The notes beneath the pieces are model-generated. The model saw only the letters and a program-made list of their open reading frames with translations, was not told the DNA's origin and searched no databases. 64,000 bases of DNA from assembly GCA_004553625.1 (NCBI GenBank), contig SFKX01000005.1, forward strand, positions 89,614-153,613. The letters run 5' to 3'. The position numbers and the translations under genes are program-made. Below are positions 44,295-50,979 of the stretch, in pieces (positions within the stretch are counted from its first letter, which is position 1; each line of letters starts with the position of its first letter). This stretch comes from Clostridiales bacterium. GTDB taxonomy: Bacteria > Bacillota > Clostridia > Oscillospirales > Oscillospiraceae.

Positions 44295-44675
44295 TCAGAG
44301 CGATTGAAGGCTGGCGGCCAGATAGTCCAGCGATACGTCATAAAACACAAAGTCGTCGATCTCGCCCTTACGCTTCGCCTCAATAACGCGGCGGACGGCC
44401 TCCGTCTGTCCCTCGGGGCACATCAGCATCAGACGGCATTGGGGCGTGACCTCACGCAGCCATGCGCACAGGGCCAGGCAGAAGTCGATGTCGTGTGCCC
44501 CGTCCTCGGATACCTCCAGCAGCGCCCCGGCGGCCAGATGGGCACGGATGGCCACGTCGGCATTGGCATAGTCCGGCTCATAGCACAGCTGGATGCCCGG
44601 CGCATCGCGCACTTTCGCCATGAGCCCCTGCGCCAACGACGCCCGCCGCATGATGAGAAGCACAGTTTTCAGCAT
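44295..44675 (-). CDS. Stand-alone receiver-like protein (copy 2, Glu at the phosphorylation position)
   Basis: A 126-residue protein starting MLKTVLLIMRRASLAQGL and ending DDFVFYDVSLDYLAASLQSL. It is paralogous to the protein at 33863-34240. At the position of Asp55 of copy 1 this copy has Glu (ALLEVSEDG, E54), and the acidic pair after strand 1 is missing, so it is probably a non-phosphorylated, constitutive form. First gene of the long minus-strand operon, 63 bases after the palindrome/promoter block. ATG 44675 is preferred because GGGGAGG precedes it; the longer frame would cross the promoter. Confidence 0.68.
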   Translation of the reverse strand: MLKTVLLIMRRASLAQGLMAKVRDAPGIQLCYEPDYANADVAIRAHLAAGALLEVSEDGAHDIDFCLALCAWLREVTPQCRLMLMCPEGQTEAVRRVIEAKRKGEIDDFVFYDVSLDYLAASLQSL

Positions 44676-44687
44676 ACCCACCTCCCC

Positions 44688-44760
44688 GCATATCCCGGAT
44701 CGTGTCTTCATTGTAGAGCTTTTCTCGCGCCCCCGCCCTACCCGCAGCGGGTAGTCTTTT
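44688..44760 (-). promoter_or_regulatory. Palindrome plus promoter, copy B
   Basis: Palindrome CTACCCGCAGCGGGTAG (44738-44754) and -35 TCTACA (44712-44717). The -10 (about 44688-44693) is weak, fitting activator dependence. The block 44713-44760 is nearly identical to 25721-25767 with the same palindrome-to-(-35) distance. Confidence 0.72.
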
Positions 44761-44773
44761 GCCCAAAACAAAA

Positions 44774-44799
44774 ACTCCACCGGCGAGAACCGGTGGAGT
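44774..44799 (-). terminator. Insulating hairpin upstream of copy B promoter
   Basis: ACTCCACCGG / CCGGTGGAGT stem; on the minus strand it is followed by TTTTGTTTTG. No minus-strand gene ends here, so it may block read-through into the operon. Confidence 0.55.
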
Positions 44800-44891
44800 A
44801 AGTTTGTATTTGCAGACAGTCAGTGGTATAATTTGTACATTCACGGCCATTGTATGAGCCTGTGAGGGCACAGGGTAAAGAGGTGACTTGA

Positions 44892-45650
44892 TTGAAACAC
44901 GAAAAGGATGAGCGCTCAGCCCTATTTGAGTATTTAGACGATAACGATTGCACTATATATAGCTACGACGAAGCGCAGAATGAGGTGCATGAGCTGGAGA
45001 CAATTTTAGCAGGCTTGCAAAAATATGATTCTCCTGATATGTATGCTATCGTAGGCAATATGCTTGTAATAATCGAGCATTTCGCGTTTGATGCGTCGCG
45101 TGAAACGAAAAGAAAGGGAATGGAACGAATACGCAAAGATCGAGAAGCCCACGCGAAAATGTGGGCAGATGTCATGAACGGGAATATACCTGCCGTGATA
45201 GTAACTCAAGCAAGGGAAACACTGTCTTTACACACATGGCAAATGAACTTTGAAAAGCATTTCGGCAGTCATTATGCCAAAATAGGCCAATATATTGAAA
45301 ACGCAAAGAAAGCTGCAAATATTGAGCAGTCAATCGAAACAGAAGAAATAGTTAGATGTAAAACTGGATTTTTCATAGAAGAAGAATTCCCGCCCATTCT
45401 TGATGTCAATGGTACCTTACGAGAGGTAAGGTATATAGAGACCAAGCAATTTTTGGACTTTTTTAGAGATAAGATAAAAGTGGATTTTATACTTTTTGGT
45501 ACACAATATAATGGGCATAGTTGCGTCTTTTACATTGATCATAAACATACGGCAGATAGAGACACGGCTTTTGATTTAAGAAATGCAAATATAAATATTG
45601 CTAATATTAATAAAAATGAACGCACATTCCGCTTTTTAGAGAAACTGTGA
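44892..45650 (+). CDS. AT-rich orphan gene, unknown function
   Basis: A 252-residue soluble protein with helical N-terminal two-thirds (EYLDDNDCTIYSYDEAQNEV, ARETLSLHTWQMNFEKHFGS) and a more sheet-like end (VDFILFGTQYNGHSCVFYID). No known motif. TTG start at 44892 with GAGGTGA 7 bases before it; the codon before is a stop. Its base composition (AT-rich, many ATA/AAA codons) differs strongly from the cargo. Position at the right end of the element, opposite strand and own terminator mark it as a separate acquisition, in a place where defence or accessory genes often sit. Confidence 0.7.
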   Translation: MKHEKDERSALFEYLDDNDCTIYSYDEAQNEVHELETILAGLQKYDSPDMYAIVGNMLVIIEHFAFDASRETKRKGMERIRKDREAHAKMWADVMNGNIPAVIVTQARETLSLHTWQMNFEKHFGSHYAKIGQYIENAKKAANIEQSIETEEIVRCKTGFFIEEEFPPILDVNGTLREVRYIETKQFLDFFRDKIKVDFILFGTQYNGHSCVFYIDHKHTADRDTAFDLRNANINIANINKNERTFRFLEKL

Positions 45651-45693
45651 AACCAGCCGTATGTTGCATCTTTATATAAAAATACGCAAAAAA

Positions 45694-45727
45694 GAAAAGG
45701 CCGCGCACGGTGACCTTTTCTTTTTTT
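45694..45727. terminator. Terminator after the AT-rich orphan gene
   Basis: GAAAAGG / CCTTTTC stem with A-run before and TTTTTTT after; it also lies downstream of the DUF6061 gene on the minus strand. Confidence 0.7.
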
Positions 45728-45731
45728 ACCT

Positions 45732-45983
45732 TTAGCCCACATCCAATCCGTGCGTTCCTGCTGCTTCTCGCAGGTACTGCTCCAGAGTCCCGTCGAGCAG
45801 CATCTGCGCATACTCAAGCGGCGCGTTATAGATGAGCCAGTCCATCTCGGTGCGCATTAGCAGCGTGGTATCGAAACTGTCCTCTACGCCTGGTGTGTAG
45901 AGGCTGAGAACCTCGCCGTCGGCATAGCGCAGCTCGACGCAGGCTGTGTCTATATTGAACTCGCAGAATACCAGCTTTCTCAT
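45732..45983 (-). CDS. DUF6061 family small protein
   Basis: An 83-residue protein (MRKLVFCEFNIDTACVELRY, then DWLIYNAPLEYAQMLL) that matches DUF6061 as I recall it, a small protein common on integrated elements of gut Clostridia. Unknown function. AAGGAGAA lies before ATG 45983. It is the last gene inside the right end of the element. Confidence 0.75.
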   Translation of the reverse strand: MRKLVFCEFNIDTACVELRYADGEVLSLYTPGVEDSFDTTLLMRTEMDWLIYNAPLEYAQMLLDGTLEQYLREAAGTHGLDVG

Positions 45984-46021
45984 TTGTTCTCCTTTCTCCC
46001 GGCCCGCAAGCAAGGCCGGGC

Positions 46022-46042
46022 GTACCAGAATGCGTACCAGAA
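46022..46042 (+). repeat. Two GTACCAGAA direct repeats (right integrase arm sites)
   Basis: Copies at 46022 and 46034 (12-bp spacing), as at the left end. Both clusters are followed by a similar A/T-rich segment ending in ACTTATTGC. Confidence 0.75.
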
Positions 46043-46155
46043 TTACGTTGAGATATAATATACTTATTGCCACAAATAATTCTGAAATTCCATTGTATTT
46101 TTCAATTATGTCTATTATGTATGATTATTTGTTCGGAAATCCCCAAAACGTGACT

Positions 46156-46205
46156 ATGGGGTTCAAGAGGCCGCTGGTTCAAATCCAGTCACTCGGACCA
46201 TAAAA
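46156..46205 (+). repeat. attR: right copy of the 50-bp direct repeat
   Basis: Exact copy of 20549-20598, the 3' half of tRNA-Pro(GGG). It is not a whole tRNA: the 5' half and D-arm are absent. Confidence 0.93.
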
Positions 46206-46240
46206 TCCGCTGTTTTCGTATGAAAACAGCGGATTTTCTC
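46203..46240. terminator. Hairpin directly after attR
   Basis: AAATCCGCTGTTTTC / GAAAACAGCGGATTT stem with a 5-base loop. It occupies the place of a tRNA terminator, unlike the one at 20598-20636. Confidence 0.75.
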
Positions 46241-46267
46241 GTTAAAGCTATTCTTGGTTGGAACACA

Positions 46268-46306
46268 GGAAGGGCGCGCCTTTGCAGGGGGGGCGCCCTT
46301 CTTTTA
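46268..46306. terminator. GC-rich hairpin at the end of the RiPP operon
   Basis: AAGGGCGC / GCGCCCTT inverted repeat with CTTTT on the plus side; 43 bases downstream of the radical SAM stop on the minus strand. Direction uncertain. Confidence 0.45.
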
Positions 46307-46348
46307 GTTTTCGTCAGTCAGATCTGCTTTGCGGCGCGTTTCCGTCAG

Positions 46349-47812
46349 TTATGCGTAGCTGCCCAACAGAAGTTTGGTTCTTGCCAGGTCCTCTGGTTCT
46401 CCATGTCTTGCCATGCCGCCTGTCTCCGACAGGCAGACATAAGGCCTACCCGCCCTCTCAAAAACCTCATCCAGCTTCTGCATATAGCCGCCCTTGAAAA
46501 ACGCGCACTTGGCCGGGTCGTAATGCTTGTAGTCCTTCGTGAACGCCAGCGCTATCGCCCGGCAGCCGCCCATGCAGCACCGCCAGTACTGGCAGTTCCG
46601 GCAGGGCTCGTTCTCCTCGCGTATGTCCGATACCGGCATAGTCACGAGTTCGAGGTATTTGCCGCCTGAGAGCAGCTCGTGCAGCAGCGTCGTCTTCACG
46701 TTTCCAAAGCTGATCCCCATGTTGGCAAAGGTACCCGAGGTCTGGTTGCAGGGGTAGACCTCCCCGGTATACGACACCGCAACGGTACCCCGCGCGCCCC
46801 TGCACACCGGTATGCCATCGCGGTACTTCCCGCAGTCCGACTGCACTGGGTGGAAATAGTAGTCCCCACGCCCCGGCCGGTAATGCGCGAACTGCCACAC
46901 GTCCACGCTGATATTAAAACCGCTTCCGAGGCACCGCTCTATGAGTTTCGTCATCTCGTCGTAATACTCGACTATTCCCAGAGTGGCGTTGCCGCCGTTC
47001 TTCCTCCAGCGCGGGGTCTCCGTCGTGCGGATAATGCGTATCTCCTCCACGCCCATGCCGTCCAACATGGCGACGGTGTCGTACATGACATCCAGGTTGC
47101 CCCGGTGCACGTTCGTCTGGCTGCGGACGCGGAAGCCCTTCTCCTTGGCCAGCTTCATGGCCCGAAGCGCCTTCTCCTCCGCGTGCGGAACGCCCCGGAG
47201 CCAGTCGTGATGGCCAATGCCGTCAAAACTTATCTTGATCTCCGTGTCCATGTCCAGGCGCTTCAACTCGTCCAGGAAGTCGGCCGTGAGGAAGCTGCCG
47301 TTTGTATTTAGTTCGGTGAGGTACATCCCGCGCCTGTAAATCTCGCGCATAATGTCCCTAAATCTCGGGTGCAGCATTGGCTCGCCGCCCGTGAGCGTCA
47401 CGCTCTGTATACCGCAGCTTTCGCACTCGTCCAGAAATGCTACGCACTCTTCCCATGAGAATTCGCCCATCATTGGGGCGTTGTCCGCCGCCATAAAGCA
47501 GTGTTTGCAGTTGAAGTTGCACTTGCCCGTGACCGCCCAGTTTACGCTTGGGAAATAGCGGTTGTAACAGCGTCTCGGTTTCGACCACTCGCTCCATGTC
47601 TCGCCCTCCTGCGCCTCGCGCACAAAGCCCGCCCGCTCAAGCTGTCCGAGCAGAGGCGTCTTGTCCATCTCCCGTCGGCCGTCGCACTGCGACAGCAGTT
47701 CGAACTGCTCTCGGCTCAGCTTCTGTGCGTACTGGTAGCCGCGCACATAGTAGGCGTACGGCACCAGCTTCCAGGAACGCAGGGCCACATTCTCATTCAG
47801 AACGCACCGCAT
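46349..47812 (-). CDS. Radical SAM/SPASM peptide maturase
   Basis: A 487-residue protein with the CxxxCxxC cluster CNFNCKHC (C98, C102, C105) for the SAM-cleaving [4Fe-4S] centre, the TLTGGEPMLHP loop and a C-terminal SPASM region with many Cys (CRGARG...CNQTSG...CRNCQYWRCCMGGC...CAFF) for auxiliary clusters. The first 80 residues resemble a PqqD-like recognition domain. It fits radical SAM maturases of Nif11-class peptides. It is placed directly after the precursor gene, so it probably modifies that peptide. Start uncertain: 47812 (MRCVLNEN) or 47851. Confidence 0.88.
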   Translation of the reverse strand: MRCVLNENVALRSWKLVPYAYYVRGYQYAQKLSREQFELLSQCDGRREMDKTPLLGQLERAGFVREAQEGETWSEWSKPRRCYNRYFPSVNWAVTGKCNFNCKHCFMAADNAPMMGEFSWEECVAFLDECESCGIQSVTLTGGEPMLHPRFRDIMREIYRRGMYLTELNTNGSFLTADFLDELKRLDMDTEIKISFDGIGHHDWLRGVPHAEEKALRAMKLAKEKGFRVRSQTNVHRGNLDVMYDTVAMLDGMGVEEIRIIRTTETPRWRKNGGNATLGIVEYYDEMTKLIERCLGSGFNISVDVWQFAHYRPGRGDYYFHPVQSDCGKYRDGIPVCRGARGTVAVSYTGEVYPCNQTSGTFANMGISFGNVKTTLLHELLSGGKYLELVTMPVSDIREENEPCRNCQYWRCCMGGCRAIALAFTKDYKHYDPAKCAFFKGGYMQKLDEVFERAGRPYVCLSETGGMARHGEPEDLARTKLLLGSYA

Positions 47813-47837
47813 CCTCTGAACGCCCTTGTCCGCGCAC

Positions 47838-48140
47838 TCAGCCGCAGACATTCATGATAGTAGCTACCAGTCCCGCAGACGGCGGGACAGATGTCGAGTT
47901 CTTGGCATCCTCAACCGCGCCGCAGCCGCCGCCGGCCACGGCGTCCAGTTCGTCGTCGCTGAGCTCGCCCTCGGCGCTCTGCCTGGCCTTAAGGAACTCC
48001 GCGGCCTCCTCCGCCGTAGCATCGCAGCCCTGGGCCTTCAGAAACTCGGCCAGCTTATTCTCTCTCGCCGCCGCGGCAAACGCCGACTTCAGCTCTTCAT
48101 TTGCAACGACCTCGTAATACAGTTCGTCCACCGTCTTCAT
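47838..48140 (-). CDS. Nif11-type RiPP precursor peptide
   Basis: A 100-residue peptide. The leader (residues 1-71) has the Nif11/NHLP pattern ending ELSDDELDAVAGG, a double-Gly cleavage site. The probable core is residues 72-100, with Cys at 73 and 99 and Ser/Thr at 82, 83, 84, 88 and 94. The two Cys could form two (methyl)lanthionine rings with LanM. A leader Cys at 39 is outside the core. GGAGG precedes the ATG. It lies between lanM and the radical SAM gene. Confidence 0.88.
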   Translation of the reverse strand: MKTVDELYYEVVANEELKSAFAAAARENKLAEFLKAQGCDATAEEAAEFLKARQSAEGELSDDELDAVAGGGCGAVEDAKNSTSVPPSAGLVATIMNVCG

Positions 48141-48151
48141 GAGTATACCTC

Positions 48152-50944
48152 CTAAAACAATATCTGATGCAGCATACTGGGGTATGCGTATCTTATGAGT
48201 TCATAGCCCATCCCCGCGGCGCCATATAAGAGATCCGGGCAGGCGACCTGGCGGAAGGCTGCGGGCAGGTATCTGTATCCGCCCTCCGCGTCCTTGCGCC
48301 GCTTCATGAAGGCCAACAGCCGGCCCGCGTGCTGGCGGCAGTCCGGCAGCGTCAGCAGAAAGTCCACTGCCGAGAGGTTGCCGCAGCAGAGGTGATCGCG
48401 GAAGAGCGGCTCGCGCCCAATGCAACAGCTCCTGGCTCGTTCCAGGTCCTCGTCCAGTTGCGGGGAACAAAGCCCGTTTCGTCTGCAGCACAGCAGCGCC
48501 TGACCGATGCCGGGCGCGCCCGAGCACAGTCCGTGCATGGCCTTGGAAACCACAGGCGAGCTTCTCAGATCCGGCCAGGTACCCAGCTTTTCCGAGTATA
48601 TCCCGTGTTCAAACGCCAGCGCGGCCTCCGCCGCCTTGCGGCATTGCCCGTCGTCCAGTATCCGTGCCGCGCCTGACAGAGCCGCGGCTATGCCCGCCAT
48701 GCCGTGACCCGCTCCGCTTATCGGCCGTTTCTTATCCAGGGTGTCCCAGAGCAGCTGGCCCTTGTACTTCAGCGTCCGGCCTCCGAGCAGCCGCTCCGCC
48801 GTCCGCCTTATATTCAAAAGCACCTGCTCTGAGCCCGTCGCGTCATACGCCCGGCACAGCTCCAGCAGCAGCCCTGCCGCCCCGGAGTAGACGTCCAAGC
48901 AGTGCGAGTTCTCGATATCCACCTTCCTGAGCTGTGCGAGCAGCCGCCGCTTGAGCTCGTATGCCCGGCCGCTGCCCAGGCCGCGTTCCATGATATCCAG
49001 CGCCCGGAGAACTCCCGCAAGGCCGTCGGACATCCCGGTCTGCAGCGCATTCTCTGGTATGTATGCCGCTTCTTCCAGCAGCCTGGCCGCGGTCTCGAGC
49101 TGCTGGAGGCAGATATCCGCCAGCTCCGCGGCTCTTCCGGCAGTCTCGCCGCCGAGGGCGTGCACTGCAGCAAAAAACGCTCCCATGCCCGCCGCGCCCC
49201 GGAAGAAAGCCGGCTTTGCAGGCACAAGATTCATCCCCCGTTCCGACATGGCCAGCCACGACGCCTTCCCTCCGGGTCCTGTCAGCAGCATATCGTCCAG
49301 CTGCCGGAAGAGTTCCAGCGCCTCCGCCTCTGCCTGTTCCCGGCTCATCGGCTCAATGCCCGAAAGTTCCGGAGCGGCCTCCTGCCGCAGCTGCGCGGGT
49401 ATCACCGCCCGGGCGATCCCCTGTTTCAGCAGACCCAGCTCGAAGTGCTTCTCCGCCGGGGACAGCCTGCCTATGCGCTCCTGCGCATTCTCCACCGCGC
49501 TCAGGCGGAAAAAGTCCTCCGCCACCACACGGCCGCTGCCGTCCATGAGCGCGTGGCCGCCGCCCTTGGCACTGAAATAGGGGATGTCTCCCTCGAGCAG
49601 GCATTCCCCCTCCCAGCGGGCGATGGGCAGAAGCTGTTCCGCTCCGCGCTGCCGGAACGCCGATTCCAAACGCCGGAGCTCCGCCGCCCGACGTTCCTCC
49701 GAGCGCAGCGCAGGGGCGCTGTATAGTCCGGACAGCAGTCTCGCATAGATATCCGTATTCCTTATGAGATTTCTGACCGTGACGTCCGAAAAGCCCTCTA
49801 TGTCCCGTAGCAGCCGGCCTCTAAGCCGGATGCAGCGGTCATAGCCCTCGGAAAAGCCCTCCAGGAACACCTTTTCAAAGCCCTCCACCGTGAGCTTTTT
49901 CCCATTTTGCACTGGTTCGCAGTGCGTCCTGTCGGAGTCGTCCAGCAGCACGCTCAGCTCCCGGCCGCCAGACCGCTGCGGCAGCAGGCTGCTGGGTATA
50001 AGCGAGCGGTTCGCATCGTAGAGAAAGCCCCCCTCCTCCGTCGCCAGCTCTGGAAACGCCCGCTTATCATCAAAGACCCGCGGTACCGGCGAGAGCACCG
50101 TCTCGATATCCACCAGCACAGGGAATCCCCCGCTGCATATCCAGTTTTCCGAATGCAGGTCGCTGCCGCCCAGGGCCTGCATCAGCGCGCAGGCCCCGCC
50201 GAAGCGGCGGTAAAACAGCTCCGTCTCGGCCGCGGATCCGACCTCGTCCGGCCCAACATATTCGCTCCAGCCGTAGCTCCCGCCATCTATGCAGTCGGGG
50301 ACACGGAGGATATCCTGGAACCCGTGTCCGACCAGCGCCCGGAACCTCAGGTCTATTCCGCAGTCGCGGGGCTTATACACGAACTGCCCTCGCCGGGTGC
50401 CTACAACGCAGGTGCTCCGGCCGTGAAAGTGCAGGTCGCCGGAGCCTCCCCGGAGCTCCATCACCGCTCCGAAGTCCTCTCCCCCGAAAAAACGGCGGCA
50501 TATCTCCGGCCGGTCCCTTCGGAGTCTTGTGAAAAGCTCGAGGCACGCCTGCGTGAAGAGCTCCGTCCGGCAGTCCAGCAGTCCCCGCAGAGGGGGATAT
50601 TTTTCAAAGATACACCCGCCGCCCGTCCGCTCCAGCTCACGCAGTAGTTTCTCCGACGCGGCCGCCTTCATATCCATCGTTGCCAGCCCAGGGTCGAGCG
50701 CCATGAACGGGGCGGCCTCTACTATGAGGGCGTTCTTCTCCGCCTTAAAGACATCCGCGCATATGTACCTCAGCCGGTCCAGCAGGGCCTCAAGGCACTG
50801 CTGCGCCGCCTTTTCCGTCACGAGCCCATCCCTGCCCAGTTCGGCCTTCAGGCTATCCCACGCTCTTTCCGTCCACGGGAGCAGAAACAGCGCCTCCTGC
50901 CCATCCTCCGGCAAATTGAGTTGTTTCCTGTTGAGCATCGCCAC
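48152..50944 (-). CDS. lanM: Class II lanthipeptide synthetase LanM (CCG type)
   Basis: About 930 residues. The N-terminal DUF4135 dehydratase/kinase-like domain (about 90-520) phosphorylates and eliminates Ser/Thr; GDLHFHGRSTCVV, FVYKPRD and GGSDLHSENWI are visible. The C-terminal LanC-like cyclase (about 570-930) has HGLCSGAPGIG and the zinc ligand motif HLCCGN. CCG instead of CHG puts it with ProcM-like, substrate-tolerant LanMs that use Nif11-type leaders, as here. GTG 50944 is 8 bases after GGAGG; ATG 50938 is the alternative. Confidence 0.9.
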   Translation of the reverse strand: MAMLNRKQLNLPEDGQEALFLLPWTERAWDSLKAELGRDGLVTEKAAQQCLEALLDRLRYICADVFKAEKNALIVEAAPFMALDPGLATMDMKAAASEKLLRELERTGGGCIFEKYPPLRGLLDCRTELFTQACLELFTRLRRDRPEICRRFFGGEDFGAVMELRGGSGDLHFHGRSTCVVGTRRGQFVYKPRDCGIDLRFRALVGHGFQDILRVPDCIDGGSYGWSEYVGPDEVGSAAETELFYRRFGGACALMQALGGSDLHSENWICSGGFPVLVDIETVLSPVPRVFDDKRAFPELATEEGGFLYDANRSLIPSSLLPQRSGGRELSVLLDDSDRTHCEPVQNGKKLTVEGFEKVFLEGFSEGYDRCIRLRGRLLRDIEGFSDVTVRNLIRNTDIYARLLSGLYSAPALRSEERRAAELRRLESAFRQRGAEQLLPIARWEGECLLEGDIPYFSAKGGGHALMDGSGRVVAEDFFRLSAVENAQERIGRLSPAEKHFELGLLKQGIARAVIPAQLRQEAAPELSGIEPMSREQAEAEALELFRQLDDMLLTGPGGKASWLAMSERGMNLVPAKPAFFRGAAGMGAFFAAVHALGGETAGRAAELADICLQQLETAARLLEEAAYIPENALQTGMSDGLAGVLRALDIMERGLGSGRAYELKRRLLAQLRKVDIENSHCLDVYSGAAGLLLELCRAYDATGSEQVLLNIRRTAERLLGGRTLKYKGQLLWDTLDKKRPISGAGHGMAGIAAALSGAARILDDGQCRKAAEAALAFEHGIYSEKLGTWPDLRSSPVVSKAMHGLCSGAPGIGQALLCCRRNGLCSPQLDEDLERARSCCIGREPLFRDHLCCGNLSAVDFLLTLPDCRQHAGRLLAFMKRRKDAEGGYRYLPAAFRQVACPDLLYGAAGMGYELIRYAYPSMLHQILF

Positions 50945-50979
50945 AGGCCCTGCCTCCAAACTCAAATATCGGCCGCCTT

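Larger units (their letters stand above)
20549..46205. mobile_element. 25.6-kb integrative element in tRNA-Pro(GGG)
   Basis: Bounded by perfect 50-bp direct repeats of the tRNA 3' half. It carries, from the left: a tyrosine integrase, an XRE repressor, a divergent excisionase-like gene, a RepA-like ATPase, repeat arrays, a minus-strand cargo of sensory and envelope genes, and two unrelated small genes at the right end. GTACCAGAA arm-type repeats lie inside both ends. No relaxase, type IV secretion, capsid or terminase gene is visible, so it is not a complete conjugative element or phage. The int / repressor / divergent xis / rep order resembles satellite-type islands. Confidence 0.9.

Noticed and set aside
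46156-46200. Second tRNA-Pro gene
   Set aside because: Only the anticodon loop to 3' end is present; the D-arm and 5' acceptor strand are missing, so it is an attachment-site copy.
20549-46205. Complete prophage or conjugative element
   Set aside because: No capsid, portal, terminase, tail, relaxase, coupling protein or VirB4-like gene can be found; only integration and replication functions are present.
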